Below, piece after piece: positions 1 through 9,362 of a stretch of 64,000 bases of DNA; within the stretch, counting starts at the first letter, position 1; each line of letters starts with the position of its first letter. Below the pieces are notes generated by a model. That model saw only the letters and a program-made list of their open reading frames with translations, was not told the DNA's origin and did not search any database. The DNA comes from Pseudothioclava nitratireducens. Lineage in GTDB: Bacteria > Pseudomonadota > Alphaproteobacteria > Rhodobacterales > Rhodobacteraceae. A program made the position numbers and the translations under genes. The DNA lies in NCBI RefSeq assembly GCF_029210495.1, contig NZ_JARGDK010000013.1, positions 1 to 64,000 on the forward strand. Direction: 5' to 3'.

Positions 1-66
1 TCAGCATAACCACGAAAGCCGCCTGATCATGACCTCAGGCCATCTGGGAAATTACACCACCTTGAC

Positions 67-94
67 GGACGCTACCGAGCGTCCCGGCCTTTTT
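67..94 (+). terminator. Rho-independent terminator
   Basis: A perfect 7-bp stem (GGACGCT / AGCGTCC) with loop ACCG is followed by a short GC stretch and five T residues on the plus strand. The T-run is on the plus-strand side, so it would stop a plus-strand transcript entering from before position 1, not the minus-strand pdhC transcript. The first 60 bases show no coding frame I can identify. Confidence 0.6.
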
Positions 95-111
95 CGTTTC
101 GCGCGAGACCT

Positions 112-1395
112 TTAGGCAAGCATTGCCATTGGATTCTCAAGGTTTGACACGATAGCTGCAAGCAATTCCGCGCCGAGTGCCCCGTCGATCACCCTGTGGT
201 CGACTGAAAGCGTCATCGACATCACCGTCGCGACGCCGATTTCGCCACTCTCTTTGACCACTGGCTTCTGGATGCCGGCGCCTACCGCGAGGATCGCTCC
301 ATGCGGTGGGTTGATGACGGCGTCGAAATTTTCAATCCCCATCATCCCCAGATTCGAAATCGCAAAGCTGCCACCCTGGTATTCATGCGGAGCGAGCTTC
401 CGATCGCGCGCACGTTTCGCAAGGTCCTTCATTTCGGAAGACAGTTTCGACAGGGATTTGCTTTCGGCATCTTGCAGTACCGGCGTAAACAGGCCGCCTT
501 CGATTGCTACCGCGACCGCGACATCGGACGCTTTCATTTGCAGCACGCGATCGCCGGCCCAAACCGCATTTGCGGTCGGAACGGCCTGAAGCGCCAACGC
601 GCAGGCTTTGATGATGAAGTCGTTGACCGACAGCTTCACCCCGCGCGCCTCCAATTGCTTATTTAGTTGCCCCCGAAACTCCAACAGGTTGTCAATCGTG
701 ACATCCCGGCGGAGATAGAAATGCGGGATCGTTTGCTTGGCCTCGGTGAGGCGCGCGGCGATGGTTTTGCGCATCCCGTCAAGTGGCAGTTCTTCAAAGG
801 CACGGCCTTCGTAAATTTTGCGGATGACATCGGCGCCCGGGGACGTCGGTGCCGGAGTGGCCGTCGGGGTGGGCGCAGGCGCAGCCGTCGCGGGTTTCGT
901 CCGCACGGTGCTTGCCTCGACATCCGCTTTCACGATGCGGCCTTTCGGACCCGAGCCGGTGATTGTCGACAGGTCCAAACCCTTCTCCGCAGCGATGCGA
1001 CGGGCGAGCGGGGACGCAAATATCCGGCGCGCATCCGTCGCTTTTGGCGTGGTCGGCGCAGAAGCGGCAGCCGATGCTGCCGGTGCAGGGGCTTCGGCTT
1101 TCGGAGCAGGGGACGCCGCTTTCGGAGCCTCCGCTGCGGCCGAGGCGTCCTCACCTTCCTCCAAGAGCACCGCGATGGCCGTATTGACCTTCACGCCCTG
1201 CGTCCCGGCTTCGATCAGGATCTTGCCGATCACGCCTTCATCCACGGCTTCGAACTCCATCGTTGCCTTGTCAGTTTCGATCTCGGCCAGAATATCGCCG
1301 GACGAGACCGTATCCCCTTCTTTCACCAGCCATTTCGCCAGCGTGCCTTCTTCCATCGTGGGGGACAGGGCGGGCATCAGAATTTCAGTTGCCAT
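112..1395 (-). CDS. pdhC: Pyruvate dehydrogenase E2, dihydrolipoamide acetyltransferase
   Basis: This 427-residue protein is the acyl-transfer core of the cytoplasmic pyruvate dehydrogenase complex and moves acetyl groups from lipoate to CoA. An N-terminal lipoyl domain (residues 1-78) has the lipoylated Lys43 in ETDKATMEF. An Ala/Pro-rich linker leads to the peripheral-subunit-binding domain (about 122-158, ASPLARRIA and GSGPKGRI). The catalytic domain (about 200-427) ends with the active-site signature DHRVIDG (His400, Asp404). It is the last pdh gene visible, 12 bases after pdhB. The E3 gene lpd is not in the window and may lie beyond position 1. Confidence 0.97.
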   Translation of the reverse strand: MATEILMPALSPTMEEGTLAKWLVKEGDTVSSGDILAEIETDKATMEFEAVDEGVIGKILIEAGTQGVKVNTAIAVLLEEGEDASAAAEAPKAASPAPKAEAPAPAASAAASAPTTPKATDARRIFASPLARRIAAEKGLDLSTITGSGPKGRIVKADVEASTVRTKPATAAPAPTPTATPAPTSPGADVIRKIYEGRAFEELPLDGMRKTIAARLTEAKQTIPHFYLRRDVTIDNLLEFRGQLNKQLEARGVKLSVNDFIIKACALALQAVPTANAVWAGDRVLQMKASDVAVAVAIEGGLFTPVLQDAESKSLSKLSSEMKDLAKRARDRKLAPHEYQGGSFAISNLGMMGIENFDAVINPPHGAILAVGAGIQKPVVKESGEIGVATVMSMTLSVDHRVIDGALGAELLAAIVSNLENPMAMLA

Positions 1396-1407
1396 TTCTC
1401 TAACCCC

Positions 1408-2769
1408 TTAGCGGTAAGTGACTTTTTTGACGGCATCGACCACTTCATCCGAGGTGATCAGCGCCAGTTTCTCGAGGTTGGCCGCGTAAGGCATCGGCAC
1501 ATCCTTGCCCGTGCAGTTGATCACCGGCGCGTCGAGATAGTCGAAAGCGCGTTCCATGATGACGGCACTGAGGTGGTTTCCGATGGAACCCACGGGCCAG
1601 CCTTCTTCCACGGTGACGCAGCGGTTGGTCTTCATCACCGAGGTGAGCACCGTGTCATAGTCAATCGGGCGCAGCGTGCGCAGGTCGATCACCTCCGCCG
1701 AAATCCCTTGCTCGGCCAACTTGTCTGCCGCTTCCAGCGTATGTGCCATGCCGATCCCGAAGCTCACCAGCGTCACATCCGTGCCTTCGCGCCAGATCTT
1801 GGCCTTTCCGAAGGGGATGGTGAAATCGTCGAGCACCGGCACGTCGAAGGAGCGTCCGTAAAGGATCTCGTTCTCGAGGAAAATGACCGGGTTGGGGTCG
1901 CGGATCGCACTCTTCAAAAGGCCCTTCGCGTCCGCCGCCGAGTAGGGCATCACCACTTTCAGGCCGGGGATTTGCGCATACCATGCGGCGTAATCCTGGC
2001 TGTGCTGAGCTGCCACGCGGGCGGCGGCACCGTTCGGGCCGCGGAACACGATCGGGCAGCCCATCTGGCCACCCGACATATAGAGCGTCTTGGCTGCCGA
2101 GTTGATGATCTGGTCAATCGCCTGCATCGCGAAGTTAAAGGTCATGAACTCGACGATCGGGCGCAACCCACCAAAGGCCGAGCCCACTGCAATCCCCGCA
2201 AAGCCGTGCTCCGTGATCGGCGTGTCGATCACGCGTTTCGCGCCGAACTCGTCCAGAAGACCCTGCGAGATTTTGTAGGCGCCCTGATATTCACCGACTT
2301 CCTCGCCCATCAGATACACGCTCGCATCGCCGCGCATCTCTTCGGCCATCGCCTCGCGCAACGCTTCGCGCACGGTCATGGACTTCATCTCGGTGCCTTC
2401 CGGCCAGTCGGGCGTCGTATCCGCCGCCTTGACCGGATGGGGCGCTTCTTCGACCGCGGAGACCGGCGCTGCCGGGGCAGGGGCATCCGCCTTGGGGGAC
2501 GCCGGTTTCACGTCATCCGCGCTTTCGCCTTCTTCGACGAGGACCGCAATCGGCGTGTTCACCTTTACACCAGCGGTCCCGGCGGGCACTAGGATCTTAC
2601 CCAGAATCCCCTCGTCGACCGCCTCGAACTCCATCGTGGCCTTGTCGGTTTCGATCTCGGCGATGATGTCGCCCGCCGCGACCGTATCGCCCTCGTTCTT
2701 GAGCCATTTCGCCAGCGTGCCTTCCTCCATGGTCGGCGACAGGGCGGGCATCAGGATTTCAGTAGCCAT
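1408..2769 (-). CDS. pdhB: Pyruvate dehydrogenase E1 beta subunit with N-terminal lipoyl domain
   Basis: The 453-residue E1 beta subunit pairs with PdhA to decarboxylate pyruvate with thiamine diphosphate. Residues 1-80 form a lipoyl domain with Lys43 in ETDKATMEF, nearly identical to that of PdhC. A linker is followed by the transketolase-like pyrimidine-binding domain (from about residue 130, [15 protein letters not shown]) and the C-terminal domain. Lipoyl-bearing E1 beta is known from alphaproteobacteria, so the extra domain is real rather than a mis-joined ORF. It sits 15 bases downstream of pdhA, in one operon. Confidence 0.96.
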   Translation of the reverse strand: MATEILMPALSPTMEEGTLAKWLKNEGDTVAAGDIIAEIETDKATMEFEAVDEGILGKILVPAGTAGVKVNTPIAVLVEEGESADDVKPASPKADAPAPAAPVSAVEEAPHPVKAADTTPDWPEGTEMKSMTVREALREAMAEEMRGDASVYLMGEEVGEYQGAYKISQGLLDEFGAKRVIDTPITEHGFAGIAVGSAFGGLRPIVEFMTFNFAMQAIDQIINSAAKTLYMSGGQMGCPIVFRGPNGAAARVAAQHSQDYAAWYAQIPGLKVVMPYSAADAKGLLKSAIRDPNPVIFLENEILYGRSFDVPVLDDFTIPFGKAKIWREGTDVTLVSFGIGMAHTLEAADKLAEQGISAEVIDLRTLRPIDYDTVLTSVMKTNRCVTVEEGWPVGSIGNHLSAVIMERAFDYLDAPVINCTGKDVPMPYAANLEKLALITSDEVVDAVKKVTYR

Positions 2770-2784
2770 TTCTCGGTCTCCCCC

Positions 2785-3807
2785 TCAGGCCTGCGCCGCG
2801 TCATCGGCATAGATATCGGTCCAAAGCTCGCTCAGCGCGGGCTCGGGGCTCTCCTTGGCGAACTCGGCTGACTCGTTGACCACAGCCTTGATCTCCTTGT
2901 CGATGGCCTTCAGCTCATCCTCAGTTGCGTGCTTGCCCGCGAGCAGCAGCTCACGCACATGCTCGATCGCATCACGCTCTTCGCGCATCTTCTGAACTTC
3001 CTCGCGCGTGCGATATTTCGCCGGGTCCGACATCGAGTGGCCGCGATACCGGTAGGTCTTCACTTCCAGAATGTAGGGGCCATCGCCCGCGCGGCAGTGC
3101 GCAACGGCTTTCTCGCCCGCCGCCTTCACCGCCAGAACGTCCATGCCATCCACGATCTCACCGGGGATGCCGAAGGCCTCGCCGCGCGTGTAGAGATCCG
3201 GCGTCGAGGTCGAGCGCTTCTGCGCCGTGCCCATCGCGTATTGGTTGTTCTCGATCACGAAGATCACCGGAAGCTTCCACAGCGCCGCCATGTTGAAGGT
3301 CTCGTAGACCTGACCCTGGTTTGCAGCGCCATCGCCGAAATAGGTGAAGGTCACGCGGCCATTCTCATTATACTTGTCGGCAAAGGCCAGACCGGCGCCG
3401 AGCGGCACCTGCGCGCCCACGATGCCGTGGCCGCCGTAGAAATGCTTCTCCTTGGAGAACATGTGCATCGAGCCGCCCTTGCCCTTCGACAGGCCGCCCT
3501 CACGGCCCGTCAACTCGGCCATGACGCCTTTCGGGTCCATGCCACAGGCGAGCATATGGCCGTGGTCGCGATAGGAGGTGATGCGCTTGTCGCCGTCTTC
3601 GGCGGCCGCCTCGAGCCCGACCACAACGGCCTCTTGCCCGATATAGAGGTGACAGAAACCACCAATCAGTCCCATGCCGTAAAGCTGACCCGCCTTCTCC
3701 TCGAAGCGCCGGATCAGCAGCATGTCGCGGTAATAGGTTAGCAGGTCGTCCTTGGAAATATTGGCCTTGGAGGCGTTGCTCGCCTCCGACCCTTTGCGTG
3801 CCGCCAT
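2785..3807 (-). CDS. pdhA: Pyruvate dehydrogenase E1 alpha subunit
   Basis: This 340-residue thiamine-diphosphate-binding subunit is the first gene of the pdhABC operon. The ThDP motif is visible as GDGAANQGQ followed about 25 residues later by NN (ENNQYAMGT), and the phosphorylation-loop region YRYRGHSMSDPAKYR is typical of E1 alpha. The frame stays open upstream to 3894, but the start at 3807 (MAARKGSEAS) is preceded by a strong GGGAGGAG ribosome binding site and gives the family's usual length. Confidence 0.95.
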   Translation of the reverse strand: MAARKGSEASNASKANISKDDLLTYYRDMLLIRRFEEKAGQLYGMGLIGGFCHLYIGQEAVVVGLEAAAEDGDKRITSYRDHGHMLACGMDPKGVMAELTGREGGLSKGKGGSMHMFSKEKHFYGGHGIVGAQVPLGAGLAFADKYNENGRVTFTYFGDGAANQGQVYETFNMAALWKLPVIFVIENNQYAMGTAQKRSTSTPDLYTRGEAFGIPGEIVDGMDVLAVKAAGEKAVAHCRAGDGPYILEVKTYRYRGHSMSDPAKYRTREEVQKMREERDAIEHVRELLLAGKHATEDELKAIDKEIKAVVNESAEFAKESPEPALSELWTDIYADDAAQA

Positions 3808-3892
3808 GGTGGCTCCTCCCATTCCGGTGGAATAGTTCAACGTTAAACCACTTTTATAACATTGCGTCATGAACTGCAATCGCCCTGCATGC

Positions 3893-3917
3893 AAAAGCCG
3901 CCCCTCATCGGGACGGC
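3893..3917 (-). terminator. Terminator downstream of ftsB
   Basis: On the minus strand an 8-bp stem (GCCGTCCC / GGGGCGGC, one G-U pair) with loop GATGA is followed by TTTT. It lies just after the ftsB stop codon and separates ftsB from the pdh operon. Confidence 0.65.
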
Positions 3918-3973
3918 CTTGAAAACTGGCGATTTGTCGCTGAAAGCACGCCCAGTCGTGGCGCCGAAGCGGT

Positions 3974-4270
3974 TTAGCGGATCACGATTTCATCGGAACG
4001 CAGGGTGCCCAGAACGTCGCGCGCGCGCTCATCGAGCAGGTCGAGATCAAGATAGGCATCCGACAGGCGGCGCGTCAGGTTGGCCATCCGCTCAACTTCG
4101 GCGCGCAGCGCGTCACGCTCGACGGTCAACTCCGCGATCTCCGCTTCGATCTGGACCTGACGGAAAATCCCGTAAGACCCCTGCACGGCGGCAAAGGCGA
4201 AATACGCCGCCAGCACGAGGGAGATTCCGAAAAAGATCAGGGGGCCGAAACCGGGCCGTTTGCGCGTCAT
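3974..4270 (-). CDS. ftsB: FtsB/DivIC-type septum formation initiator
   Basis: This 98-residue bitopic membrane protein belongs to the FtsB/DivIC cell-division family, which links early and late divisome proteins. A short basic N-terminus (MTRKR) is followed by one membrane span (about 11-30) and a periplasmic coiled coil (about 36-70, EAEIAELTVERDALRAEVER). The C-terminal LDERARDVLG stretch is typical of the alphaproteobacterial version. Its position between pdhA and a glycolytic aldolase matches the common alphaproteobacterial neighbourhood of ftsB near pdhA or eno. Symbol assigned by family and context. Confidence 0.85.
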   Translation of the reverse strand: MTRKRPGFGPLIFFGISLVLAAYFAFAAVQGSYGIFRQVQIEAEIAELTVERDALRAEVERMANLTRRLSDAYLDLDLLDERARDVLGTLRSDEIVIR

Positions 4271-4383
4271 ATCTGTCCTGCCTCAACGCCTCTTTCCGGG
4301 CGATAGGGTGATCATGCCATAAGTGATTCGCCTTGTGAATCCCCCTTGGGGTGGACGCGCAAAAAAAGGCTGCGGAAATGGAA

Positions 4384-4403
4384 ACGGGCCCCGCAGGGCC
4401 CGT
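4384..4403 (-). terminator. Hairpin downstream of the aldolase gene
   Basis: A perfect 8-bp stem (ACGGGCCC / GGGCCCGT) with a 4-base loop lies 23 bases past the aldolase stop codon. The minus-strand side has only a short T-run (TTTCC), so it may terminate weakly. Confidence 0.5.
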
Positions 4404-4426
4404 CCACTTTAACGTCTGTGATACGT

Positions 4427-5320
4427 TTAGCCCGCGACAGAGGCCGCGTGGATCGACGAGATTGCCTCTTCAAGCATCGCATCGAATTCCGCATCCGTCT
4501 GCTTTGCGCTCAGCCCCTCGGTCAGCGCGCGGCTGAACGAGGCGATCATGCCGGTGTTCTGCGCGAGTTTCGCATTCGCCTCGTCGCGCGAGTAGCCGCC
4601 CGACAGCGCCACGACCTTCATCACGCGCGGATGATCGACCAGCGGCTTATAGAAATTTGCTTCGCTCGGCAGGGTGAGTTTCAGCATCACCTGCTTGTCG
4701 GCGGGCAGGGCGTCGAGCTGTGCGAGAATCTCGTCACGCAGAATTGCCTCGGCCTCGGCCTTGTCCGCGATCGAGATCGTCACTTCCGGCTCGATGATCG
4801 GCACGAGCCCATGGGCGAGCACTTGATTGCCCAGCTCGAATTGCTGCGCGACGACCGCCTTGATCCCCTCGGCATTCGCCGCCGAAATCACCGAGCGCTC
4901 CTTGGTGCCGAAAATCCCGGCCTTGGCGGCGCGCGAGAGCAGATCGTCGAGCCCCGGGATCGGCTTCATCATCTGGCAGCCGTTCACCTCCGCCTCAAGG
5001 CCCTTGTCGATCTTGAGGAAGGGCACCACGCCGCGGGTTTCCCACAGGTAGGTTGCGGTCGGCGTGCCGTCGATGTCGCGGTCCATCGTTTGCTCGAAAA
5101 GGATCGCGCCAACCACTTTATCGCCGGTGAAGGCGGGGGATTTGATGATCCGGCTGCGCATCTGGTGGATCAGGTCGAACATCTCGGTGTCGCCCGAATA
5201 TTCCGATTCTTCGATCCCGTAGAGGCGCAGCGCCTTGGGCGTCGAGCCGCCCGACTGATCCAGCGCGGCAATGAAGCCCTCACCCTTGCGCATCTGTTCG
5301 GTCTGCTTGGCGTTCGACAT
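4427..5320 (-). CDS. fda: Class I fructose-bisphosphate aldolase
   Basis: The 297-residue protein interconverts fructose-1,6-bisphosphate and the triose phosphates through a Schiff-base lysine. Class I features are the N-terminal GEGFIAALDQSGGSTPKAL, the LKIDKGL and MLKLTLPSEANFY segments carrying the active-site lysines, and ALSGGYSRDEAN in the phosphate-binding region. The start at 5320 (MSNAKQ) has a GAGGGG ribosome binding site; an ATG eight codons upstream lacks one. Lower-glycolysis genes pgk and eno are nearby on the same strand but separated by hairpins. Confidence 0.93.
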   Translation of the reverse strand: MSNAKQTEQMRKGEGFIAALDQSGGSTPKALRLYGIEESEYSGDTEMFDLIHQMRSRIIKSPAFTGDKVVGAILFEQTMDRDIDGTPTATYLWETRGVVPFLKIDKGLEAEVNGCQMMKPIPGLDDLLSRAAKAGIFGTKERSVISAANAEGIKAVVAQQFELGNQVLAHGLVPIIEPEVTISIADKAEAEAILRDEILAQLDALPADKQVMLKLTLPSEANFYKPLVDHPRVMKVVALSGGYSRDEANAKLAQNTGMIASFSRALTEGLSAKQTDAEFDAMLEEAISSIHAASVAG

Positions 5321-5458
5321 GAGAATCCCCTCAATCCATTGCAATCATGGGCCTTTGGCCCGGGTGCTGCCCCTCCGATAGCGGTTCGCGGTGGCGCGTT
5401 CAATCGGGGTAACGCTAACAGCCGTATGTCTCGCGCCGGGCGCGGGTGGTGCGGATGT

Positions 5459-5493
5459 GAAGCGGCCCGCCATGTGTCAGGGCGGGCCGCTTC
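5459..5493 (-). terminator. Strong hairpin downstream of pgk
   Basis: A perfect 13-bp inverted repeat (GAAGCGGCCCGCC and its complement) with a 9-base loop begins right after the pgk stop codon. There is no clear T-run on the minus side, so it may act as a terminator or as a 3'-end stabiliser. Confidence 0.6.
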
Positions 5494-5498
5494 ATGTT

Positions 5499-6689
5499 TC
5501 AGTCTTGCAGCGCTTTCACGCCGGGCAGTTCCTTGCCTTCCATCCATTCAAGGAAGGCACCGCCCGCAGTCGAGATATAGGTAAAGCGCGCAGCGGCTCC
5601 GGCCTTGTTCAGCGCCGCAACCGTGTCCCCGCCACCCGCGACCGAGGTCAGCGACCCGGCTTCGGTCAGCTCTGCCGCCTTCACCGCCGCCGCATTGGTC
5701 GCGGCATCGAACGGCGCGATTTCGAACGCGCCGAGCGGCCCGTTCCAGATCAGCGTGCGCGAGTTCTCGAACACATCCGAAATCTCTTCGACCGATTTCG
5801 GACCTGCGTCGAGGATCATCGCATCTGCCGGGCAGGCATCCGCGGCGACTGTTTCGTTCGCGGCACCGGCCTTGAACTCGCGCGCAACGACGACATCGAC
5901 CGGCAGCACGATCCGGCAGCCCGCCGCCGAGGCTTTTTCGAGGATTTCGCGGGCGGTGTCGGCCATGTCATGCTCGGCCAGCGATTTGCCGACATCCACG
6001 CCCTGCGCCACAAGGAAGGTGTTCGCCATGCCGCCCCCGATCACAAGGTTGTCCACCTTGCTCACGAGATTGCCCAGCAGGTCCAGTTTGGTCGAGACCT
6101 TGGCCCCGCCGACAACCGCCGTCACCGGGCGGACCGGGTCGCCAAGTGCGGCTTCCAGCGCCTTGAGTTCCGCCTCCATCAACCGTCCGGCGGCGGCGGG
6201 CAGGATATGGGCGATCCCTTCGGTCGAAGCATGCGCGCGGTGCGCGGCCGAGAAGGCGTCATTCACATAGACCTCGCCAAGCGCGCCCATCGCGGCAGCC
6301 AGTTCGGGATCGTTCTTTTCCTCACCCGCGTGGAAGCGGGTGTTTTCCAGCAGCAGAACCTCGCCCGCCTGCAATGCGGCCACCGCTTTCTTGGCCGGGC
6401 CACCGATGCTGTCCTCGGCGAATTGCACCGGGCACCCAAGGGCTTGCGAGAGCGCGGGCACCAACGGGCGCAGGCTCATCTCGGGGACGACCTCGCCTTT
6501 CGGGCGGCCAAAATGGGCCAGCAAAACCGGCTTGCCGCCAGCCGCCATGATATCCTTGACGGTCGGCACGATCTTGTCGATCCGGGTCGTGTCGGTGACC
6601 TTGCCGTTCTCGACGGGGACGTTGATATCCACGCGCACCAAAACGACCTTGCCCGATAGATCCATCTCGTCGAGCGTTTTCCAAGCCAT
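5499..6689 (-). CDS. pgk: Phosphoglycerate kinase
   Basis: This 396-residue glycolytic enzyme transfers phosphate between 1,3-bisphosphoglycerate and ADP. Family motifs include [15 protein letters not shown] near the N-terminus, [18 protein letters not shown] at the hinge and [12 protein letters not shown] near the C-terminus. The start at 6689 (MAWKTLDEM) has an AGGAGA ribosome binding site 8 bases upstream; the longer open frame to 6731 does not. It is divergent from the cyclophilin pair. Confidence 0.97.
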   Translation of the reverse strand: MAWKTLDEMDLSGKVVLVRVDINVPVENGKVTDTTRIDKIVPTVKDIMAAGGKPVLLAHFGRPKGEVVPEMSLRPLVPALSQALGCPVQFAEDSIGGPAKKAVAALQAGEVLLLENTRFHAGEEKNDPELAAAMGALGEVYVNDAFSAAHRAHASTEGIAHILPAAAGRLMEAELKALEAALGDPVRPVTAVVGGAKVSTKLDLLGNLVSKVDNLVIGGGMANTFLVAQGVDVGKSLAEHDMADTAREILEKASAAGCRIVLPVDVVVAREFKAGAANETVAADACPADAMILDAGPKSVEEISDVFENSRTLIWNGPLGAFEIAPFDAATNAAAVKAAELTEAGSLTSVAGGGDTVAALNKAGAAARFTYISTAGGAFLEWMEGKELPGVKALQD

Positions 6690-6850
6690 ACTGTCTTCTC
6701 CTGATTGACGCGCGCGGCGGGGGCCGTCCACCGGCGCGGTTCACGCAAACTTGCCCCGATGTGAGGGGGGCGTCAACGGCCCCGCGCGGTTTCGCCTTTC
6801 GAATCTGCAAGCCCTTGCCTAAAGTTGCGCAAAATTCTGGAGGACCGTTC

Positions 6851-7357
6851 ATGGCCGAGATCAAAGACCCCGAAAACACGATCATCATCGAACTCAAGGA
6901 TGGCCCCGTCGTCATCGAGCTTCTGCCCGATGTCGCGCCCAAGCATTCCGAGCGCATGAAGCAGCTCGCCCGCGATGGCGCCTATGACAACGTGGCGTTC
7001 CACCGGGTGATCGAGGGCTTCATGGCCCAGACGGGCGATGTCGAGAACGCCAATATGGAAAAAGACTACAATCCGGGCCGCGCAGGCACCGGCGGCTCGC
7101 AATACCCGGACCTTCCGGCGGAGTTTTCCAAGCTGCCGCATGATCGTGGCACGCTCGGCGCGGCACGTTCGATGAACCCGAACTCGGCCAATTCGCAATT
7201 CTTCATCAACTTCAGCGACAACCATTTCCTGAACGGCCAATACACCGTCTATGGCCGTGTCATCTCTGGGATGGAGCATGTGGACAAGATCGCGCGCGGT
7301 GAGCCGCCGCGGAACCCCGACCGGATGATCTCGGTGAAGGTGGCCGCCGATGCGTAA
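6851..7357 (+). CDS. Cyclophilin-type peptidyl-prolyl isomerase, cytoplasmic
   Basis: A 168-residue cyclophilin that catalyses cis-trans isomerisation of prolyl bonds. The catalytic FHRVIEGFMAQTGD segment and the NSANSQFFINF core are intact. It has no signal peptide, so it should be cytoplasmic. The start at 6851 (MAEIKDPENT) follows a TGGAGGAC ribosome binding site. Its last 8 bases overlap the start of the next gene, which encodes an exported paralogue, so the two are probably co-translated. Confidence 0.95.
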   Translation: MAEIKDPENTIIIELKDGPVVIELLPDVAPKHSERMKQLARDGAYDNVAFHRVIEGFMAQTGDVENANMEKDYNPGRAGTGGSQYPDLPAEFSKLPHDRGTLGAARSMNPNSANSQFFINFSDNHFLNGQYTVYGRVISGMEHVDKIARGEPPRNPDRMISVKVAADA

Positions 7358-7931
7358 GCTTCTCGCCTCTGCCGCCCTTGTCGCATTTGCCACTGGCGCG
7401 CTGGCCGAAGGGTCGGGCGTGCCCGATACCGACGGACCGAACCTGACGCTCGAGATCGCGGGCGCGACCTCGGGCAAGGTGGTGATCGACCTGCTGCCCG
7501 ACGTGGCGCCGAAACATGTCGAGCGCATCGTCGAACTCGCCAAGTCGGGGGCCTATGATGACGTGGTGTTCCACCGCGTGATCGACGGCTTCATGGCGCA
7601 GACGGGGGACGTGCAATTCGGCAAGCGTGGCGGCAATGTGCAGATGGCCGGGATGGGCGGTTCGGATATGCCCGATCTTCCCGCGGAATTCTCGAACCGC
7701 AGCTTCGAGCGCGGCATGGTCGGCATGGCGCGCTCGGCGGACCCGAATTCGGCCAATTCGCAATTCTTCATCATGTTCGAACCCGCCCCGCATCTGAATG
7801 GCCAATACACGATCGTGGGCCATGTGATCGAAGGGCTGGAAGTCGTCGATCAGATCAAGAAGGGCAGTGCCGCGCGCAACGGGATCGTGGACGAGCCTGA
7901 CTACATCGCTGCGGCCTCGGTCGAGGAGTGA
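7350..7931 (+). CDS. Cyclophilin-type peptidyl-prolyl isomerase, periplasmic
   Basis: A 193-residue cyclophilin paralogue of its upstream neighbour (FHRVIDGFMAQTGD, NSANSQFFIMF). A clear Sec signal peptide MRKLLASAALVAFATGALA with cleavage after ALA sends it to the periplasm. The pair thus supplies one prolyl isomerase per compartment from a single mRNA. The reading frame starts 8 bases before the upstream stop. A bidirectional terminator follows. Confidence 0.94.
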   Translation: MRKLLASAALVAFATGALAEGSGVPDTDGPNLTLEIAGATSGKVVIDLLPDVAPKHVERIVELAKSGAYDDVVFHRVIDGFMAQTGDVQFGKRGGNVQMAGMGGSDMPDLPAEFSNRSFERGMVGMARSADPNSANSQFFIMFEPAPHLNGQYTIVGHVIEGLEVVDQIKKGSAARNGIVDEPDYIAAASVEE

Positions 7932-7970
7932 GGGCAGGGGGCGCTGTCCTCTCTGACCTGACGGTCATCC

Positions 7971-7998
7971 CCCCGGAGTATTTCGGGTTTGATGAAAG
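7971..7998 (+). repeat. Dispersed intergenic repeat, copy 1
   Basis: Contains GGGTTTGATGAAAGC preceded by a GTATTT-type segment. The same 23-base element with small differences recurs at 12258-12280 and 26044-26066, in the opposite orientation. All three copies lie between a gene end and a terminator hairpin. Confidence 0.55.
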
Positions 7999-8000
7999 CA

Positions 8001-8033
8001 AAAGGGCGCGCGGGGGAAACCCGCGCGCCCTTT
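8001..8033. terminator. Bidirectional terminator between the cyclophilin pair and tyrS
   Basis: A perfect 14-bp stem (AAAGGGCGCGCGGG and its complement) with loop GGAAA is flanked by A residues on one side and T residues on the other. It lies between convergent genes and can serve both. Confidence 0.8.
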
Positions 8034-8052
8034 GATTTTGGTTTGGTGTGGC

Positions 8053-9303
8053 TTAGCCGAGTTCAACCAGAGCGTGACGCTTCTTGCCCGCCGAGAGCTT
8101 GACCGGGCTGACAAGATCGGCTGCGGTGAACATGCGGCCCGCGTCGGTGCAGGTCTCGTCATTCACCTTGAGCCCGCCCTCGGCGATCAGGCGCTTGCCG
8201 TCCTTGCCCGATTTCGCAAGACCCGAGCGCACCACGAGCTGCGCGAGGCTGATGCCCTCCACCAGTTCCGCTGCCGGCAGGGCGAGGGTGGGCAGGTCAT
8301 CGCCCACGCCGCCCTTCTCGAAGACTTCGCGCGCGGTGGCTTCGGCAGCCTCGGCGGCGGCGCGGCCATGGCAGAGCGCGGTCACCTCATTGGCCAGCAC
8401 GATCTTGGCCTCGTTGATCTCGGAGCCTTGGAGCGCGCCGAGCCGTTCGCATTCGTCGAGCGGAAGCTCGGTGTAGAGTTTCAGGAACCGGCCCACATCG
8501 GCATCGGTCGTGTTGCGCCAGAACTGCCAGAACTCATAGGCGCTCAGCATCTCTTCATTGAGCCAGATCGCGCCGTTTTGCGACTTGCCCATCTTCTTGC
8601 CGTCCGAGGTGGTCAGAAGCGGCGAGGTCAGGCCGTAGATCTCCTGATCGAGCACGCGGCGCGTCAGGTCGATCCCGTTGACGATATTGCCCCACTGGTC
8701 CGAGCCGCCCATTTGCAGCAGGCAGCCGTAGCGGCGGTTCAGCTCCAGAAAGTCATAGGCTTGCAGGATCATGTAGTTGAATTCGAGGAAGCTCAGCGAT
8801 TGCTCCCGATCGAGCCGCGACTTCACCGATTCAAAGCTCAGCATCCGGTTGACCGAGAAATGCCGCCCGATATCGCGCAGAAAATCGAGGTAGTTCAGCC
8901 CGTCCAGCCATTCGGCATTGTCGAGCATAAGCGCGCCGTTCGGCCCGTCGGCGTAGTCGATATATTTCGCAAAGACCTTCTGGATGCCCGCGATATTCTC
9001 GGCGATCTGATCGGGGCCCAAAAGCGGGCGCTCATCCGAGCGGAACGAAGGATCGCCCACCTTGGTGGTGCCACCGCCCATGAGCGTGATCGGCTTGTGC
9101 CCGGTCTTTTGCAGCCAGCGCAGCATCATGATCTGGATGAGCGAGCCGACATGCAGCGACTTCGCGGTCGCATCGAAGCCGATATAGGCCGGCACGATCC
9201 CTTTGACCAAAGCCTCGTCCAGCCCTTGATAATCTGTGCAGTCGGCCAGAAAGCCGCGTTCGATCATCACGCGCATGAAGTCTGATTTCGGGTGGTAGGT
9301 CAT
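8053..9303 (-). CDS. tyrS: Tyrosyl-tRNA synthetase
   Basis: The 416-residue class I synthetase charges tRNA-Tyr. The HIGH-type motif appears as HVGS ([10 protein letters not shown]) and the KMSKS-type motif as KMGKS ([12 protein letters not shown]). A C-terminal S4 RNA-binding domain ([20 protein letters not shown]) is present. The frame is open far upstream, but the start at 9303 (MTYHPKSDF) follows AAAGGGACA and fits the normal length. It is divergent from anmK with about 60 bases between the starts. Confidence 0.97.
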   Translation of the reverse strand: MTYHPKSDFMRVMIERGFLADCTDYQGLDEALVKGIVPAYIGFDATAKSLHVGSLIQIMMLRWLQKTGHKPITLMGGGTTKVGDPSFRSDERPLLGPDQIAENIAGIQKVFAKYIDYADGPNGALMLDNAEWLDGLNYLDFLRDIGRHFSVNRMLSFESVKSRLDREQSLSFLEFNYMILQAYDFLELNRRYGCLLQMGGSDQWGNIVNGIDLTRRVLDQEIYGLTSPLLTTSDGKKMGKSQNGAIWLNEEMLSAYEFWQFWRNTTDADVGRFLKLYTELPLDECERLGALQGSEINEAKIVLANEVTALCHGRAAAEAAEATAREVFEKGGVGDDLPTLALPAAELVEGISLAQLVVRSGLAKSGKDGKRLIAEGGLKVNDETCTDAGRMFTAADLVSPVKLSAGKKRHALVELG

Positions 9304-9362
9304 CGTGCTTGTCCCTTTCTTCGCCCCATGCGTATATCGGTCCATGGAATGAAGGGGAAGCC

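Noticed and set aside
67-94. Terminator of the pdh operon
   Set aside because: The T-run is on the plus strand, while the pdh genes are transcribed from the minus strand.
667-2592. Long plus-strand open frame opposite pdhC and pdhB (641 codons)
   Set aside because: It is the antisense shadow of two certain genes. High GC at third positions keeps the opposite strand open, and the translation is Arg/His-rich with no domain.
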